Shown here piece after piece: positions 23,365 through 25,885 of a stretch of DNA of 25,885 nt. This DNA comes from Flavobacterium sp. UBA6203 (lineage in GTDB: Bacteria > Bacteroidota > Bacteroidia > Flavobacteriales > Flavobacteriaceae): assembly GCA_002421645.1 (NCBI GenBank), contig DIST01000055.1, forward strand, positions 1-25,885. The letters run 5' to 3'. Within the stretch, counting starts at the first letter, position 1; each line of letters starts with the position of its first letter. The notes beneath the pieces were generated by a model. The model did no database searches. It worked only from the letters and a program-made list of their open reading frames with translations, and was not told the DNA's origin. A program made the translations under genes and the position numbers.

Positions 23365-24633
23365 ATGAAAAAGGTGGGTAACCATAAGTCGTTTTCAAAG
23401 ATTTTCTTCAGTGTAGCATTCGTGCTAGTAACTTCTTTATCTGCGTTCTCTCAGGATGCAGCAAAAGGTAAAGAATTATTCAATACCAATTGTGCCGCTT
23501 GTCATAAATTAGATGCTAAAGCTACGGGTCCTGCACTTCGTGGAGTTGAAGCTAAGTATGACAAAGAATGGTTGTACAAATGGGTAAAGAACAGTGGAGA
23601 ATTAATCAAGTCAGGAGATGCGCAAGCAGTAAAAGTGTTTGAAGAGAACAACAAAGTTCCAATGACGGCATTTCCACAATTGTCAAATGAAGATATTGAC
23701 AATATTATAGCGTATACTTCTGAGCCTGCTCCAGTAGTTGAAACTCCAGCTCCAGGACCTGATTCAAAAGTACCTGCTGATGATTCAGGTGTTTCTAATA
23801 ATGTTATATTAGGAGTGCTTTCTTTAGTGATGATGATGTTAGTTGTGATGTTGTTCTTAGTGAATAACATGTTGACTAAAATCGCTAGTGCTAAAGGTTT
23901 AGAGTTAGAGCAAAAAGATCGTTCAGTAATGAATATTTTTAGAGCTTATGCTAAAAATCAATTTTTAGTGTTGGTTTCAGCTATCTTATTATTGTTGGTT
24001 TCTGCTTATTTTGCATACGGATGGATGATGCAAATTGGTGTAGATCAAGGGTATGAGCCAGTGCAACCAATTCACTATTCACACAGAATTCATGCTGGTG
24101 ATAACGGAATTGATTGTAAATACTGTCACTCAGCGGCAAGAGTTAGTAAGCATTCTAATATTCCTTCGTTGAACGTTTGTATGAACTGTCACAAAAACAT
24201 TAGTGAAGTAGCTGAAACTACTGCAACTGAAGAACATTCTAAGGCATTCTATGATGAGCAAATTGCTAAATTATACGATGCGGTTGGATGGGATAAATCG
24301 TTACAAAAATATACTGGAATAACTAAACCAGTTAAATGGGTTAGAATTCATAATTTACCAGATCACGTTTATTTCAATCATTCACAACACGTAACTGTTG
24401 CAGGTGTTGAGTGTCAAACCTGTCACGGTCCAGTTCAGGAAATGGAAATCATGAAACAACATGCTCCATTAACAATGGGATGGTGTATCAACTGTCACAG
24501 AGAAACTAATGTGAAAGTAGAAGATAATGCTTACTACAAAAAAATTCATGAAGAACTTTCTAAAAAATATGGAGTATCTCAGTTAACTGCGGCTCAAATG
24601 GGAGGTTTAGAATGTGGTAAATGTCACTATTAA
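23365..24633 (+). CDS. actA: ACIII subunit ActA, mono- plus pentaheme cytochrome c
   Basis: This is the multiheme cytochrome subunit of alternative complex III, which oxidises menaquinol and passes electrons to cytochrome c or directly to an oxidase. In order: a signal peptide (about 1-30), a class I-like monoheme domain with C43-x2-C46-H47 and probable axial M100, a Pro-rich linker, two membrane helices (about 146-168 and 198-222), and a pentaheme domain with CxxCH at 251, 272, 350, 374 and 417. The helices orient both heme domains to the periplasm. ActA is normally described as the pentaheme subunit; here it carries an extra N-terminal monoheme domain. actB starts 33 nt downstream. Confidence 0.93.
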   Translation: MKKVGNHKSFSKIFFSVAFVLVTSLSAFSQDAAKGKELFNTNCAACHKLDAKATGPALRGVEAKYDKEWLYKWVKNSGELIKSGDAQAVKVFEENNKVPMTAFPQLSNEDIDNIIAYTSEPAPVVETPAPGPDSKVPADDSGVSNNVILGVLSLVMMMLVVMLFLVNNMLTKIASAKGLELEQKDRSVMNIFRAYAKNQFLVLVSAILLLLVSAYFAYGWMMQIGVDQGYEPVQPIHYSHRIHAGDNGIDCKYCHSAARVSKHSNIPSLNVCMNCHKNISEVAETTATEEHSKAFYDEQIAKLYDAVGWDKSLQKYTGITKPVKWVRIHNLPDHVYFNHSQHVTVAGVECQTCHGPVQEMEIMKQHAPLTMGWCINCHRETNVKVEDNAYYKKIHEELSKKYGVSQLTAAQMGGLECGKCHY

Positions 24634-24666
24634 TAAAAATAATTTAAGAAGCTAATATACTATACA

Positions 24667-25885
24667 ATGGCATCAAACAAAAAATACTGGAAAAGTGTTG
24701 AAGAGCTAAACGAAAATAGCTCTATTGTTGAGACGCTAAGAAACAACGAGTTTGTGGAACCAATTCCGGTTGACCAATTCTTAGGAGATAAAGAATCTTT
24801 ATCTGCTTCGTCAACTACTCGTCGTGACTTTTTAAAATATGTTGGATTTAGCACGGCTGCAGCTTCATTGGCGGCTTGTGAAGGTCCTGTAGTAAAGTCA
24901 ATTCCTTACGTAGTTCAACCAGAAGAAATTATTCCTGGTGTTGCTGATTATTATGCAACAACAATGGCTGATGGTTTTGATTTTGCTAATATTTTAATCA
25001 AAACTCGTGAGGGTCGTCCTATTAAAGTAGAGAACAATAATTTAGAAGGAGCAAAAACTGGAGCAAATGCAAGAGTTCATGCTTCTGTTCTTTCATTATA
25101 TGATAGTTTACGTTTAAAACAACCTAAAATTGCAGGTAAAGATGCAACTTGGGCTGACGTAAACGCTAAAGTTAAAGCTAGTTTAGAAGATGCTAAAGCA
25201 AAAGGTGGAAATGTAGTAGTCTTAACAAATACTATGGCAAGTCCTTCAACTGATGCTTTAATCGCTTCTTTAGTTGCTAAATATCCAACAACTAAACATG
25301 TTGTTTATGATGCAGTTTCTGAATCAAACGCTTTAGATGCTTTTCAAGCAGTTTACGGTGTAAGAGCTTTAGCTAATTATGATTTTTCAAAAGCAGACGT
25401 TATCGTTTCTGTTGGTGCAGATTTCTTAGGAGATTGGCAAGGAGGAGGTTTTGATGCAGGATATGCTCAAGGTCGTATTCCTAAAAACGGAATGATGTCT
25501 AAACATATTCAAATTGAATCTAACATGTCTTTGGCTGGTGCTAATGCAGATGTTAGAATTCCAATGACAGTTGCGCAACAAAAACAAGCTTTAGCAGATT
25601 TATATTATGCTGTTGTAAGTGGTGTTCAACCTAAAAATGCTCAAATTGCTAAAGCAGCTAAACAACTTAAAGATGCTAAAAACAAAGGTGTAGTTGTTAC
25701 TGGTTTAGATGATGTAAATGCACAATTAGTAGTTTTAGCTATTAATAATGCGATACAATCTGCAGCTTTCAACCCTTCTGATGCTATTCTTACTAGAAAA
25801 GGTGATGCAAAAGCGGTTGCTCAATTAGTAGCAGATATGAAAGCTGGAAAAGTTCATACTTTAATTATGAACGGTGTTAATCCAG
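24667..25885 (+). CDS. actB: ACIII subunit ActB (molybdopterin oxidoreductase-like), 3' end missing
   Basis: This is the start of the large iron-sulfur/molybdopterin-like subunit of alternative complex III; 406 codons are present and the frame is open at the window edge. The N-terminal 50 residues (MASNKKYWKSVEELN...) are followed by TTRRDFLK (50-57; R52-R53), a Tat-type twin-arginine motif, then a short hydrophobic stretch ending SLAAC with C71 a possible lipid site. The following part (KSIPYVVQPEEIIPGVADYYATT) is typical of ActB. In the known complex this domain has lost the molybdenum cofactor and the iron-sulfur clusters lie in the C-terminal part, which is outside the window. It forms an operon with actA. 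Confidence 0.93.
   Translation, partial: MASNKKYWKSVEELNENSSIVETLRNNEFVEPIPVDQFLGDKESLSASSTTRRDFLKYVGFSTAAASLAACEGPVVKSIPYVVQPEEIIPGVADYYATTMADGFDFANILIKTREGRPIKVENNNLEGAKTGANARVHASVLSLYDSLRLKQPKIAGKDATWADVNAKVKASLEDAKAKGGNVVVLTNTMASPSTDALIASLVAKYPTTKHVVYDAVSESNALDAFQAVYGVRALANYDFSKADVIVSVGADFLGDWQGGGFDAGYAQGRIPKNGMMSKHIQIESNMSLAGANADVRIPMTVAQQKQALADLYYAVVSGVQPKNAQIAKAAKQLKDAKNKGVVVTGLDDVNAQLVVLAINNAIQSAAFNPSDAILTRKGDAKAVAQLVADMKAGKVHTLIMNGVNP

Noticed and set aside
1..25885. CRISPR array, prophage or IS element
   Set aside because: No regularly spaced long direct repeats, transposase, integrase or phage structural genes were found.

Overview
The window looks like chromosomal DNA of a Flavobacterium-type bacterium (Bacteroidota, Flavobacteriaceae). 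The evidence is low GC, the absence of Shine-Dalgarno sequences, promoters of the Bacteroidota form TTTG-N19-TAnnTTTG, a CSDDD-type lipoprotein signal, a DUF2723 membrane protein, and the start of an alternative complex III (act) operon. Most of it is core genome. The least ordinary stretch is a small AT-rich islet at about 5.3-6.6 kb.

Layout: (1) 1-1075, minus strand: rplM-rpsI (L13-S9) with a clear promoter, and beyond rpsI a structured RNA that probably leads into rpsB outside the window. (2) 1197-2219: a lone LacI-family regulator. (3) 5285-2214, minus strand: an sdpR-sdpI repressor/immunity-type pair, then a secreted serine hydrolase and a PnuC-like transporter, probably one operon; the promoter's -7 box sits inside a perfect palindrome. 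(4) 6539-5299, minus strand: small unknown genes, one a DUF1493 protein with a membrane anchor and two others separated by a single in-frame stop; heptamer repeats lie next to polA. (5) 9477-6625: polA. (6) 9615-11147: a surface-lipoprotein-like tandem DUF4394 protein with a terminator. (7) 11277-12878: a membrane metallophosphoesterase and a cysteine-free thioredoxin-fold protein. (8) 13513-12875 and 16789-13589, minus strand: a polysaccharide deacetylase containing a heptamer repeat, and a large DUF2723 glycosyltransferase-like membrane protein. (9) 16886-17050: tRNA-Gln with a textbook promoter and terminator. (10) 17957-17133: a tandem universal stress protein. (11) 18055-22743: rimP-nusA-infB, preceded by a terminator-like hairpin that overlaps a 15-codon upstream ORF. 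(12) 23147-22758: a SPOR-domain protein. (13) 23249-25885: actA and the first part of actB of the quinol:cytochrome c/acceptor oxidoreductase ACIII.

How the genes work together: L13/S9, RimP/NusA/IF-2 and tRNA-Gln serve translation and transcription elongation; PolA serves repair; ActA/ActB begin the respiratory complex. No phage, IS element or CRISPR array was seen. The best leads are regulatory or evolutionary: the rimP leader attenuator candidate, the SdpR operator over its own promoter, the redox-dead thioredoxin, the heptamer repeats that also invade a coding region, and a candidate sliding-clamp motif in PolA.
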